A DNA stretch of 64,000 nt from Octadecabacter ascidiaceicola (lineage in GTDB: Bacteria; Pseudomonadota; Alphaproteobacteria; Rhodobacterales; Rhodobacteraceae): assembly GCF_900185015.1 (NCBI RefSeq), contig NZ_FXYD01000003.1, positions 372,001-436,000 of the forward strand, written 5' to 3'. Both the position numbers and the translations under genes were made by a program. Positions 1-8,457 of this stretch are shown here, piece by piece. Every line of letters begins with the position of its first letter. Position 1 is the first letter of the stretch. Below the pieces are notes generated by a model. The model made no database searches and had not been told where the DNA came from. It worked only from the letters and a program-made list of their open reading frames with translations.

Positions 1-64
1 TAAGTGATTTCAAACACTAGGCTAGCAATCAGCGCGTGTGGTGGGCCGTTGAATCTCGCGTTAG

Positions 65-715
65 TTATGCTGCACTTCTAGTGATCGGCGGCACGCCCTC
101 TTCCATGAAAATTCCGTTGGCATAGGCCTTTGGAAAATCGAGCGCGAAGGCGAGCTGGTGCATTTCAACGACCTCGGTATCGTCGATATGTCCATCTGCC
201 TTCGCAACCGCAATCGCGGAACGCAACACAAGTTCTTTGCCAGTATCGTTCAAACCAGCGGCCACCCCGCGCAGGTATTCGGCTACAGGGCGCGTGTCGG
301 ACTTAGCTGCTTCGAGTTCGGCGGCGATGTCTGCGGGATCGATCTCTCGCTTGGTGATGTTGGCGAAGGCCTGTGTGATGGTGTCGATTTCGGATTGGTC
401 GATTTCGCCGTCGGCCAAGGCCATTTTGAACATGACGCGCTTGGCCGCGATTGAGAACGCTGCCTCGAACTTTTCGGAGGCTGCTTTTGGGTCCATTTCA
501 AGGACGCGTTCGTTGAAAGTTGATTTACAGGAACCGCATTCAACGTATTCACCTACGGGTTTGCCCATGGGAAAGAGCGGGATCCAGTAGAGGGTGAACC
601 AGCGCGTTACGGCGATCTTTTTGTAGGCGCGGTAGTCGCCGCAATCCGGGCAATAAAACTTGCCAGCGCTGATTTCTTTGTTCCGCCCGCGTGAGCCCCA
701 AACGATGAAAAACAT
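65..715 (-). CDS. Zinc-ribbon and TerB-like domain protein
   Basis: This 216-residue protein starts with a rubredoxin-like zinc ribbon: Cys22 and Cys25 (CPDC) pair with Cys60 and Cys63 (CGSC). The stretch between them (FTLYWIPLFPMG) is hydrophobic and typical of membrane-peripheral zinc-ribbon_15 proteins. Residues from about 85 to 200 form a helical TerB-like domain with two repeats carrying acidic signatures (ALADGEIDQSE and AKADGHIDDTE), the usual metal-binding pattern of that fold. The ATG at 715 follows a GGGGGCG ribosome site. The exact function is unknown; the family is linked to stress and tellurite-type responses only by fold. It is divergent from the membrane protein at 878. Confidence 0.75.
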   Translation of the reverse strand: MFFIVWGSRGRNKEISAGKFYCPDCGDYRAYKKIAVTRWFTLYWIPLFPMGKPVGEYVECGSCKSTFNERVLEMDPKAASEKFEAAFSIAAKRVMFKMALADGEIDQSEIDTITQAFANITKREIDPADIAAELEAAKSDTRPVAEYLRGVAAGLNDTGKELVLRSAIAVAKADGHIDDTEVVEMHQLAFALDFPKAYANGIFMEEGVPPITRSAA

Positions 716-805
716 AAACGCCCCCTAACAATACGCTTTGTCTATCGTCGCAGTGCACGTGACGTAAGGGAGCCCCTGTTTGGCATCAAATAACATATTC
801 AAGTT

Positions 806-819
806 TTGATATATATCAA
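806..819. promoter_or_regulatory. Perfect FNR/FnrL-type box
   Basis: TTGATATATATCAA is an exact match to the FNR consensus TTGAT-N4-ATCAA, with both half sites intact. Its centre (812.5) lies about 65 nt before the ATG at 878. A class II site centred near -41.5 would put transcription start near 854. A TTG inside this box is in frame with the downstream gene, which makes the longest reading frame start here, but the box shows that this TTG is promoter and not coding. Confidence 0.8.
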
Positions 820-877
820 AGTAATGCCCCCCAAATCTGATACAGATGAGCCTATGAGAAATAAAAGGATCAATCCA

Positions 878-2089
878 ATGACACCGCTTTCGAGACCTGC
901 GGACACTTATTCTCCGCTCTATTTTCTTGCATCCCTTGGCGCGGGCGGCCTGTCCGTCACGTTCTTTATGTACCTAATGTTCTGGGTCCCGCACCCAAAC
1001 GCGCCTGTTCCTGTATTTGAGGACATCATGGCAACGTTCGCGAGTGGTTCACTGGCGATGAAGGCGGCAATTGCCATCGCCATGACGGGTATTGCTGGCA
1101 TGGCATTCCTGAACATTAAGTCACTGCTCTGGAACTTCTCGGCGCTCTCGAAGTTTTCCAAGACACCTGCCTACGAAAAGCTGGTCAATTCGAACGGTGA
1201 AACGCAATTGCTAGCTATGCCGTTGGCAACTGCAATGACGGTGAACGGGTTGTTCATCGTTGGGCTTGTTTTCGTCCCGGGCTTGTGGGGCATTGTTGAG
1301 TATCTGTTCCCAGCCGCACTGGTAGCGTTTGCAATCATCGGCTTCATTGCATTCTGCCGTATTGGTGATTTCTTGGGTCGTGTTCTGTCTGAAGGTGGCG
1401 TGTTTGACGTGACGGCGAATAACTCGTTCGCGCAGCTTATGCCTGCTTTCGCACTGGCAATGGTTGCAGTCGGCCTCTCTGCGCCTGCCGCGATGAGCAC
1501 GGTTCCGTTGACTGTTGGTATCTCGCTTGTTCTGTCGATCTTTGTTGGCACGATTGCCGGCCTTTATGCGCTGGTTGCTGCAGTTGTCGCTTTCAACTCA
1601 ATGTTGCACCACGGTACTGCCAAGGAAAGTGCGCCGACATTGATGATGGTTGTGCCAATCCTCACAGTCCTTGGCATTATGATGATGCGCCAGGACCACG
1701 GTTTGCACACCACATTTGACGGCCATTCCGATAAGGCTGCTAATCTGCTGCTGTCCACAACCATTCTGTCGATCCAACTTGCGTTCTCGGCACTTGGCGT
1801 ACTGGTTCTACGTCGTCAGAAATATGTGGATGCGTTTCTGCGTGGCGGCAAGAACTCACCCGGTGCGTATGCCTTGATTTGCCCCGGTGTCGCGTTGTCC
1901 GTGATGACCCAGTTCTGGATCAACAAAGGCTTGGTCGCGGCTGGCATCATCGCCAAATTCGGCATCGCATATTGGGCGCTGACGGCTGTGGCAATCGGTT
2001 TCCAAGTCGCAATGATCCTGCTGGTTCTGCACCTGAACCGCCGTCACTTTGGCAAGCCTGCGACGGGGCACGCTATTCCGGCGGAATAA
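878..2089 (+). CDS. Polytopic membrane protein, possibly TsoY family (TDT/SLAC1-like)
   Basis: This 403-residue protein has about ten hydrophobic segments spread over its length and only a short cytoplasmic tail. The start is set at the ATG at 878 because AGGA at 866-869 is 8 nt upstream; in-frame codons further up (806, 824, 854) run through the promoter. The overall look recalls ten-helix TDT/SLAC1 anion carriers, and I associate it with roseobacter proteins labelled TsoY family, but I cannot prove either from sequence. The FNR box upstream suggests induction when oxygen is low. A strong terminator follows, so it is probably a single-gene transcript. The substrate is unknown. Confidence 0.65.
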   Translation: MTPLSRPADTYSPLYFLASLGAGGLSVTFFMYLMFWVPHPNAPVPVFEDIMATFASGSLAMKAAIAIAMTGIAGMAFLNIKSLLWNFSALSKFSKTPAYEKLVNSNGETQLLAMPLATAMTVNGLFIVGLVFVPGLWGIVEYLFPAALVAFAIIGFIAFCRIGDFLGRVLSEGGVFDVTANNSFAQLMPAFALAMVAVGLSAPAAMSTVPLTVGISLVLSIFVGTIAGLYALVAAVVAFNSMLHHGTAKESAPTLMMVVPILTVLGIMMMRQDHGLHTTFDGHSDKAANLLLSTTILSIQLAFSALGVLVLRRQKYVDAFLRGGKNSPGAYALICPGVALSVMTQFWINKGLVAAGIIAKFGIAYWALTAVAIGFQVAMILLVLHLNRRHFGKPATGHAIPAE

Positions 2090-2117
2090 CCCTCGCCATT
2101 TAGATGGAAGGATGGAA

Positions 2118-2145
2118 GGGCTACCCTCATTGGGTGGCCCTTTTT
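2118..2145 (+). terminator. Rho-independent terminator after the membrane protein
   Basis: A 9-bp stem (GGGCTACCC, 2118-2126, pairing with GGGTGGCCC, 2132-2140, one G-U pair) closes a 5-nt loop and is followed by TTTTT at 2141-2145. It separates the FNR-controlled gene from the cobO operon. Confidence 0.85.
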
Positions 2146-2203
2146 GCTTGGCAAGAAGGCTTGGTTATCGCACTCTGACATTCGCACAGATGGGAGCCAT
2201 GAG

Positions 2204-2812
2204 ATGACTGAAGATGCAGACCGCCACGCGATGAAAATGGCCAAGAAGAAGGCCGCGCGCGATAAAATCATGGCGACAAAGACCGATAAGAAGGGTCTGA
2301 TCATGGTTCACACGGGTAAGGGCAAGGGTAAGTCCTCTGCCGCGTTCGGGATGATTTTCCGCCATATCGCCCATGGGATGCCCTGCGCGGTTGTGCAGTT
2401 CATCAAAGGCGGGATGAGCACGGGCGAGCGTGATTTGATCCTGTCCAAGTTCAAGGATGAATGCGCCTTCCACACGATGGGCGAAGGGTTCACATGGGAA
2501 ACCCAAGACAAAACCCGCGACACCGAGATGGCAATGGCCGCATGGGAAAAGGCCAAAGAGCTGATCCGCGACCCGAAAAATTCGATGGTGCTGTTGGATG
2601 AGATCAACATCGCGATCCGGTATGATTATGTGCCGATTGCAGACGTGGTTGAGTTCCTTGTGGAAGAAAAACCTGAGATGACCCATGTGGTGCTGACAGG
2701 GCGCAATGCCCATGCGGATCTGATTGAAATTGCTGATTTGGTGACTGAGATGGAACTGGTGAAGCACCCGTTCCGGTCTGGTATCAAGGCACAGATTGGC
2801 GTTGAGTTCTAA
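2204..2812 (+). CDS. cobO: Cob(I)yrinic acid a,c-diamide adenosyltransferase
   Basis: This 202-residue enzyme transfers the 5'-deoxyadenosyl group of ATP to the cobalt of corrinoids in cobalamin synthesis and salvage. The P-loop GKGKGKSS is at residues 38-45, and the acidic LLDEINIAIRYDY motif of the CobO/BtuR family is present. The length matches the family. The ATG at 2204 follows GGGAG at 2192-2196; an in-frame TTG at 2144 would lie inside the preceding terminator region. The stop overlaps the ATG of bluB (TAATG), so the two are translationally coupled in an operon with two Lin0512-family genes. Confidence 0.93.
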   Translation: MTEDADRHAMKMAKKKAARDKIMATKTDKKGLIMVHTGKGKGKSSAAFGMIFRHIAHGMPCAVVQFIKGGMSTGERDLILSKFKDECAFHTMGEGFTWETQDKTRDTEMAMAAWEKAKELIRDPKNSMVLLDEINIAIRYDYVPIADVVEFLVEEKPEMTHVVLTGRNAHADLIEIADLVTEMELVKHPFRSGIKAQIGVEF

Positions 2813-3435
2813 TGGAGTTAGGCCAACATCATCGCGATGCGTTGTCGGATGTGTTGGCCTGGCGACGCGATGTCCGGCATTTCAAGACGGACCCGATTGC
2901 GCCTGAAATCTTGACGCGATTGCAAAGCGCAATGGATTTTGCACCTGCCGTTGGAAACGCACGTCCGTGGTGCGTGTTGCAAGTTGAGGACGTCGATTTG
3001 CGAAACAAAATGATCGCGAATTTCGAAAGTGCAAATGAGGCGGCTAGCGCGATCTACGACGACGCAAAAGCCGCCAAATACCGCGCGATGAAACTGTCCG
3101 GCATGATCGAGGCGCCCGTGCATTTGGCGGTGTGGACGGACTGCGATCCACAAGAAGGCGCAGGCTTGGGTCGCCAAACGATGCCCGAAATGCTGGCCTA
3201 CTCAACCGTTACAGCGATCCATACATTTTGGCTGGCGGCGCGGGCCGAAAATATCGGCGTGGGCTGGGTTTCGATCCTTGACCCCATTGCGGCGAAAGCG
3301 GCCTTTGATGTACCCGACAGCTGGCAGCTTACGGCGTATCTTTGTGTGGGCTATCCCGCTGAAACGTCTGACACGCCATTATTGCATCGCAATGGATGGC
3401 AAGAAAACACTGCAACCCACTGGGAGATCGTTTGA
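2812..3435 (+). CDS. bluB: 5,6-dimethylbenzimidazole synthase BluB
   Basis: The 207-residue protein belongs to the nitroreductase-fold BluB family, which uses oxygen to fragment reduced FMN into 5,6-dimethylbenzimidazole, the lower ligand of cobalamin. Family features visible are the N-terminal RRDVRHF motif, the PAVGNARPW loop and the C-terminal GYPAE segment. It overlaps cobO by 1 nt upstream and the first Lin0512 gene by 1 nt downstream (TGATG). The pairing with cobO supports the cobalamin role over a general nitroreductase. Confidence 0.92.
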   Translation: MELGQHHRDALSDVLAWRRDVRHFKTDPIAPEILTRLQSAMDFAPAVGNARPWCVLQVEDVDLRNKMIANFESANEAASAIYDDAKAAKYRAMKLSGMIEAPVHLAVWTDCDPQEGAGLGRQTMPEMLAYSTVTAIHTFWLAARAENIGVGWVSILDPIAAKAAFDVPDSWQLTAYLCVGYPAETSDTPLLHRNGWQENTATHWEIV

Positions 3436-3773
3436 TGGCAACGCGTCTTTTGACAGAATTTGGCATGGGAACATCCCTGCGTCGTCAAGACTACACACAA
3501 GCTGCGCGGCGCGCGTTGCAGGACGCGCTTTGGCATAACTCCATTAATCTGGCGGAGCTTTATGGCAAAGAGAAAGAGGACATGCAGATCACGGTTGAGA
3601 TTGGCGTGCAACAACCGGATGCAGTCGATACCGACGCCCTGCGCGATATTTTTCCGTACGGGCAGCTGACGTTCAGCGTGGTTGAGGGCGGATTAGATGT
3701 GCCGCGCCCAGACGGGTTGCCGACGGTGATCGCGAATGTCGCCTTGTCGGTAGCATTGGAGTTGGGCGCATGA
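3435..3773 (+). CDS. Lin0512-family protein, copy 1
   Basis: This 112-residue protein belongs to the small conserved Lin0512 family, whose function is unknown. Recognisable features are the N-terminal TEFGMGTSLRRQDYTQAA block, an amphipathic helix ending in DALWHNSI, and the central VEIGVQQPDAVD block. The ATG at 3435 overlaps the bluB stop by 1 nt; the longer in-frame start at 3396 lies inside bluB. The second copy follows with a 4-nt ATGA overlap, and the two share the same block order. Operon position suggests a link to corrinoid metabolism, which is inference. Confidence 0.8.
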   Translation: MATRLLTEFGMGTSLRRQDYTQAARRALQDALWHNSINLAELYGKEKEDMQITVEIGVQQPDAVDTDALRDIFPYGQLTFSVVEGGLDVPRPDGLPTVIANVALSVALELGA

Positions 3774-4114
3774 CGGATCAGCGGTTCATCATTGAAATGG
3801 GCATGGGCAATGACCTGTATGGTCAGGACTATACCAAGGCCGCCGCGCGTGCGATTGAAGATGCATTGCGCCATTCCTCGATCCCACTGTTCGAGGCCAC
3901 GGGGCTAAACCATGACGCCATGCGCGTGCAGGTGACGATTGGGGTGCAAGACCCTGATGCGGTGGATTGTGACGCTTTGGTTAGCAACCTCCCACGGGGG
4001 CGTGCGAGCGTTAAGGCGGTAAAAGGTGGGCTGAATGTAGCCAACCCTGACAACGGCAATGTCATCGTAGTTGCGTCTGCTTCGGTTGAGGCATTTTTGC
4101 CGCCGCAGGGATAG
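3770..4114 (+). CDS. Lin0512-family protein, copy 2
   Basis: This 114-residue paralogue of the preceding gene repeats its blocks: EMGMGNDLYGQDYTKAA near residue 9, DALRHSSI, and VTIGVQDPDAVD. The shared GMG...QDYT, DAL.H.SI and GVQ.PDAVD signatures suggest two subunits of one complex with a common fold. It is the last gene of the cobO operon; a 62-nt gap with a fresh ribosome site precedes the transaminase. No catalytic residues can be assigned. Confidence 0.8.
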   Translation: MTDQRFIIEMGMGNDLYGQDYTKAAARAIEDALRHSSIPLFEATGLNHDAMRVQVTIGVQDPDAVDCDALVSNLPRGRASVKAVKGGLNVANPDNGNVIVVASASVEAFLPPQG

Positions 4115-4176
4115 GCAATCACAACTCTTGGCAGGCGCAAATTGGTGTGACAGGGTTCCTTCAAAGGAGTCCATTC

Positions 4177-5499
4177 ATGCCAGACACAGCCCGCGAAAAC
4201 CCGACTGTTCCTAACGACCTTGATAGCTTTTGGATGCCTTTTACGCCGTCCGAGGCGTTCAAGGATAGCCCGCGCCTGATTTCAAAGGCGGAAGGTGTGC
4301 GTTACACAACAATTGACGGACATGAGCTGCTGGATGGGACTGGCGGGCTGTGGTGCTGCAATGCGGGGCACAATCATCCGACCATCACCAAGGCTATTCA
4401 GGACCAAGCTGCGACGCTGGATTTCGTGCATAACTTCAACCAAGGGCATCCTTTGGCATTCGAGGCGGCGGCGCGTGTTACAGCACTGGCCCCTGGGTTT
4501 GATCATGTGTTTTTCACCAACTCCGGTTCCGAAGCGGTAGATACCGCGCTGAAGATCGCACTGGCCTATCACACTGCGCGTGGTGACGGGCAGCGGCGGA
4601 TTTTGGTGGGGCGTGAAAAGGCCTATCATGGGATTAACTTCGGCGGCTTGTCAGTTGGTGGTTTGGGACTGAACAAAGGACAGTTTGGCACGCTTTATCC
4701 ATCCACCGCGCATATGCGTCACACGTGGTTGCCCGAGAACACCAATTCACGCGGGTTGCCTGAACACGGCGCGGAACTGGCAGATGATCTGCAGCGCCTG
4801 TGCGAGCTTCATGGCGGTCACACGATTGCGGCTGTGATTGTTGAGCCCGTGTCGGGGGCTGGCGGTGTGTTCCCGCCCCCAGTTGGTTACTTGAAACGCC
4901 TGCGTGAGATTTGCGATGAGCATGGCATCCTGTTGATCTTCGATGAGGTCATCACAGGGTTCGGACGCCTTGGTACGCCGTTCGCGTTTGAAGCGTTTGG
5001 TGTGCAGCCAGACCTTGTGACCTGTGCCAAGGGCATGACAAACGCGACCGTTCCGATGGGTGGTGTTTTGGCGACGGCGGCGGTGCGTGATGCGTTCCGC
5101 AACGGGCCAAAGACGATGCCGGATCTGTTCCACGGGTACACCTATTCCGGTCACCCCTTGGCGTCAGCGGCGTGCATCGCGACGCTTGATGCTTACCGCG
5201 ACGAGCAGATTTTCGAGAACGCGGCGGCGATGGCGCAGCCATGGGAAGATATGCTGCATTCCTTGACCGACCTTCCTGCCGTGATGGATGTTCGTAACTG
5301 CGGCATCATTGGCGCTGTTCATTTGCACCAAGATGGCGCCGTCGGTGACGCGGGCCGTGCCGCCTATGCCGGACTATGGGACGCCGGATTGATTGCGCGG
5401 CCTGTTGGCGATACTCTGTGCATGTCACCGCCGCTGACGCTTACACAGGCGCATATTGACGAGATCGGTGAGAAACTACGGACGCAATTGACCGCCTAG
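4177..5499 (+). CDS. Omega-amino acid:pyruvate aminotransferase (class III PLP)
   Basis: The 440-residue protein is a class III pyridoxal-phosphate transaminase. Visible features are FWMPFTP near the N-terminus, the FTNSGSEAVDTALK phosphate-binding loop, LIFDEVITGFGRLG with the cofactor Asp, and TCAKGMTNATVPMGG with the Schiff-base Lys. The pattern is closest to beta-alanine/omega-amino acid:pyruvate transaminases; the exact amino donor cannot be read from sequence. The ATG at 4177 follows AAAGGAG at 4163-4169, which excludes the longer start at 4147. The stop overlaps the convergent ThDP enzyme stop through CTAG. Confidence 0.85.
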   Translation: MPDTARENPTVPNDLDSFWMPFTPSEAFKDSPRLISKAEGVRYTTIDGHELLDGTGGLWCCNAGHNHPTITKAIQDQAATLDFVHNFNQGHPLAFEAAARVTALAPGFDHVFFTNSGSEAVDTALKIALAYHTARGDGQRRILVGREKAYHGINFGGLSVGGLGLNKGQFGTLYPSTAHMRHTWLPENTNSRGLPEHGAELADDLQRLCELHGGHTIAAVIVEPVSGAGGVFPPPVGYLKRLREICDEHGILLIFDEVITGFGRLGTPFAFEAFGVQPDLVTCAKGMTNATVPMGGVLATAAVRDAFRNGPKTMPDLFHGYTYSGHPLASAACIATLDAYRDEQIFENAAAMAQPWEDMLHSLTDLPAVMDVRNCGIIGAVHLHQDGAVGDAGRAAYAGLWDAGLIARPVGDTLCMSPPLTLTQAHIDEIGEKLRTQLTA

Positions 5500-7139
5500 G
5501 ATTTCGCCAACCCGCTGAGTGTTAGGTTCGTTGAAAGTGCATCTTCGCTAACGATGAGTTCAATTACCGCGAAAGTACCGCTTTCCTTTGCACGTTCAAA
5601 GGCGGGAGCGAAGTCGGCAGTCTTCGTAACGGTTTCACCGTGGCCACCGTAGGCCTGCGCAAGCGCTGAGAAATCCGGATTGGCGAGCATCGTGCCGGAC
5701 ACGCGGCCGGGGTAGTGTTTTTCCTGATGCATGCGGATGGTCCCGTAGCGTCCATTGTTGGCGACAACGACGATCGGGGTCGCGCCGTGTTGGGCCGCTG
5801 TCGAAAGCTCGTTCAAGGTCATCTGAAAGCACCCATCGCCTGCTAAGCACACAACCGTTTTGTCTGGGTTTTCGAGGGATGCAGAGACCGCAGCGGGAAA
5901 GCCGTACCCCATTGACCCCGACGTCGGGGCGAGTTGGGTTCCGTAGCCTTTATAGACGAAATAACGGTGCAGGAAGGCGGCGTAGTTGCCTGCGCCATTT
6001 GTCAGGATCGCATCTTCTGGCAAAGTGTCGGACAGCCACTCGATCACAGATTCGAGTTTCACATCGCCCGGCGTTTCTTGCGGGGTCTTCCACGCGTCAT
6101 AATCCGCCCGCGCGCTCTTGGTCCAATCCGACCAATCCGTAGCGCATGCCGGCAAGCGCGACAGCGCACGGGTGAATGAAACGGCATCGGATGTGACGGC
6201 GATGTCGGGGCGATAGACATGGCCCGGTTCGTTCGGGTCCACGTGAACGTGCAGGATCGCGCAGTGCGGGTTGGCAGGATCGACCAAGGAATAGCCTTGG
6301 GTTTCAATGTCACCCAATCGGGAGCCGATCACGAGGAGGGCATCGGCGTCGCGAACACGCTGCGCGAGCTTTGGGTTTACGCCAACGTTCAGATCACCGG
6401 CGTAATTCGGATGGCGGTTGTCGAGGTAGTCTTGCCGGCGAAAGCCCAGCGCGACGGGAAGGTTTTGCGTGGTTGCGAACGTAGCAAGGTCTTCAACGGC
6501 TTCAGCGGACCAATGCGGGCCACCAACGACGACAAGGGGGCGCTCAAACCCTGATATCCATGTGATCGCGTCTTCGGCAACTGACTGTAGTGTTGGTGCC
6601 AGTTCGACCACAGGACCTGCACTGTCTGGCGTATCTGCCATTGCCGAAAGCATGTCTTCGGGCAAAGCGAGAACCACCGGACCCGGGCGGCCTGCCGTCG
6701 CGATGGTAAAGGCGCGGGCGATGTATTCAGGCAGGCGTTCGGTTTGGTTTACCTCGGCGACCCACTTGCACAGCCCACCAAACATGGACTTATAGTCGAC
6801 CTCTTGAAACGCTTCGCGGTCATGATCTTGCGCGCGAATTTGGCCGACGAACAGCACGAGGGGCGTGCTGTCTTGTTGCGCGATGTGAATGCCAGCGGAC
6901 GCATTTGTCGCGCCAGGGCCACGAGTGACAAAGGCCACGCCAGGCTGTCCGGTTAGTTTCCCATAGGCTTCAGCCATCATCGCAACGCCGCCTTCTTGGC
7001 GGCAAACGATGTTATCAATTCCAACGTCATAGAGGCCATCCAATGCGGCCAGAAAGCTTTCACCAGGGACAGAAAAAACCCTTCGCACACCGAACTTTAC
7101 GAGTTGATCGACGAGAATTTGGCCACCGTGACGTTGCAT
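5496..7139 (-). CDS. Thiamine diphosphate-binding enzyme, acetolactate synthase-like
   Basis: The 547-residue protein has the three-domain architecture of acetolactate synthase-like ThDP enzymes: an N-terminal PYR domain with the catalytic Glu in RQEGG, a VTRGPGATN loop, a central domain, and a PP domain with the GDG...NN ThDP/Mg motif (GDGCFQM to VANNGRYG). It is probably not the biosynthetic IlvB, since no small subunit is adjacent; the substrate is unknown. The ATG at 7139 follows GGAGGA with 4-nt spacing, a better start than the ATG at 7154. It converges on the transaminase with a 4-nt CTAG overlap of stop codons. Confidence 0.78.
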   Translation of the reverse strand: MQRHGGQILVDQLVKFGVRRVFSVPGESFLAALDGLYDVGIDNIVCRQEGGVAMMAEAYGKLTGQPGVAFVTRGPGATNASAGIHIAQQDSTPLVLFVGQIRAQDHDREAFQEVDYKSMFGGLCKWVAEVNQTERLPEYIARAFTIATAGRPGPVVLALPEDMLSAMADTPDSAGPVVELAPTLQSVAEDAITWISGFERPLVVVGGPHWSAEAVEDLATFATTQNLPVALGFRRQDYLDNRHPNYAGDLNVGVNPKLAQRVRDADALLVIGSRLGDIETQGYSLVDPANPHCAILHVHVDPNEPGHVYRPDIAVTSDAVSFTRALSRLPACATDWSDWTKSARADYDAWKTPQETPGDVKLESVIEWLSDTLPEDAILTNGAGNYAAFLHRYFVYKGYGTQLAPTSGSMGYGFPAAVSASLENPDKTVVCLAGDGCFQMTLNELSTAAQHGATPIVVVANNGRYGTIRMHQEKHYPGRVSGTMLANPDFSALAQAYGGHGETVTKTADFAPAFERAKESGTFAVIELIVSEDALSTNLTLSGLAKS

Positions 7140-7376
7140 AGATTCCTCCGACATTAAATGCGCAGAATGCGATACCGTACAGGAAGTGCAAGGGCTTTGG
7201 CGGCAGTTTGTTTTCTTTTGGAGTTAGGCTTCAGCCGATCTTTTGCCGCAAGGATCGAATTTGAATGTGTGGTCCCGAATGTGATCCAGGTGATCGCGGG
7301 TTATTTGCGCGAAGACTTGGAGGCAACCTTGGGTATGACGGGCAATTGGGTTGCAGCGCAGGGAGAGGGTCCTGCG

Positions 7377-8411
7377 CTAGAGGCTTTTGATCGGGTCAAA
7401 GTCTGGTGGGATAGTATTTTCTCCACTCAGGATAAGATGCGTCAGTTTTTCAGCCGCGAGCGGAGCCATACCGAAGCCGATCTTGAAGCCACCGTTCGCG
7501 ATGAATTCACCTTTCCGGAAGGGGTGTGCGCCGAGCATGGGTGCGCGGGTGCGGGCACGTGGACGCAGGCCTGCCCAGCGCCTGATTTCAGCGGCATCTT
7601 GCAGCGCAGGAACGGCGGTGCGGGCCTTCGCCAAGAGCGCGTCGCATTGGGTGTCTGTTGTGAATGGTTCGTCGTAGTCGCGTTCTGTCGTGGCGCCGAT
7701 TGCCGTTGTGCCGTCGAAATGCGGGATGATGTGCAGGCCGTCGATGAACAGTTGCGGCGCGGTGCGTGCGTCGTAATCCAGCAAGATCGCTTGGCCTTTG
7801 ATGCCCGCGCCGACCAAACGGGTGTGTTGTGCGGTGAGCTCTTCCAGCCCTTGCCAACCTGTAGCCCAGACGACGTGGCCTTCGTGCGGGGCGGCTTGCA
7901 CGATCTCGCCACCGCCAGCTTGGATGGCTGCCGCGAGGGACAGGCAAGCCTGTTTCGGGTGAATGCGCCCAGTCAGGGTGTCGTGGATGAGCAGGCCCGT
8001 GTCAGACATAGGCGCAAAACCATCTTGCGCGGGGATCACCTCCCACACAGCGCGGCCTTGCCAGAGGGTTCGCGCGTTTACGCCGCGTTCTTGCGCGAGG
8101 TGGAGCATGTTTTCGGGCAAGGATTGCAGGCGTCCTGTTCGGGCGTAGCCGGAAGGTTCCCCGCCCTTCTTTTCAATTTCCGCCCACCAGCTTTCAGCCA
8201 TCAGTAGGCTTTCCAGTTGGAATGCTTTTTTCGGGTTCCATTGTTCGGGCACATGAGGGGCCAAAGCGCCAACGATGCCACCCGATGCACCAGCAGCGAC
8301 GCCGTTGGGATCGACCACGCGCACGGTCGCGCCCGCCTTTTGGCAGGCCCACGCGACACTTAGGCCGAATGCCCCTGCCCCGCGAATTGTTACATCTACC
8401 GTTGCTATCAC
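7377..8411 (-). CDS. FAD-dependent oxidoreductase, MnmC C-terminal domain-like
   Basis: The 344-residue protein is a DAO-fold flavoenzyme with the N-terminal dinucleotide motif GAGAFGLSVAW, the AGASGG loop, and the C-terminal GGFKIGFGMAP segment. Its divergent neighbour is MnmD, so the likely role is the MnmC2 step, oxidising 5-carboxymethylaminomethyl- to 5-aminomethyl-2-thiouridine at tRNA position 34. A generic D-amino acid or glycine oxidase remains possible. The start is a GTG (8411). A long forward reading frame over this region is its antisense shadow. Confidence 0.75.
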   Translation of the reverse strand: MIATVDVTIRGAGAFGLSVAWACQKAGATVRVVDPNGVAAGASGGIVGALAPHVPEQWNPKKAFQLESLLMAESWWAEIEKKGGEPSGYARTGRLQSLPENMLHLAQERGVNARTLWQGRAVWEVIPAQDGFAPMSDTGLLIHDTLTGRIHPKQACLSLAAAIQAGGGEIVQAAPHEGHVVWATGWQGLEELTAQHTRLVGAGIKGQAILLDYDARTAPQLFIDGLHIIPHFDGTTAIGATTERDYDEPFTTDTQCDALLAKARTAVPALQDAAEIRRWAGLRPRARTRAPMLGAHPFRKGEFIANGGFKIGFGMAPLAAEKLTHLILSGENTIPPDFDPIKSL

Positions 8412-8457
8412 TGCCGCCTGCTTTCATGGTCCCCTTGACCAGATAGGACACTACGAC

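Noticed and set aside
5496-7154. Sulfoacetaldehyde acetyltransferase partnered with taurine transaminase
   Set aside because: The ThDP enzyme sequence is acetolactate-synthase-like and lacks the Xsc-type N-terminus, so a taurine pathway is not supported.
7158-8207. 349-residue forward reading frame
   Set aside because: It is antisense to the FAD oxidoreductase, whose reverse frame has clear DAO-type motifs. The forward product has no domain.
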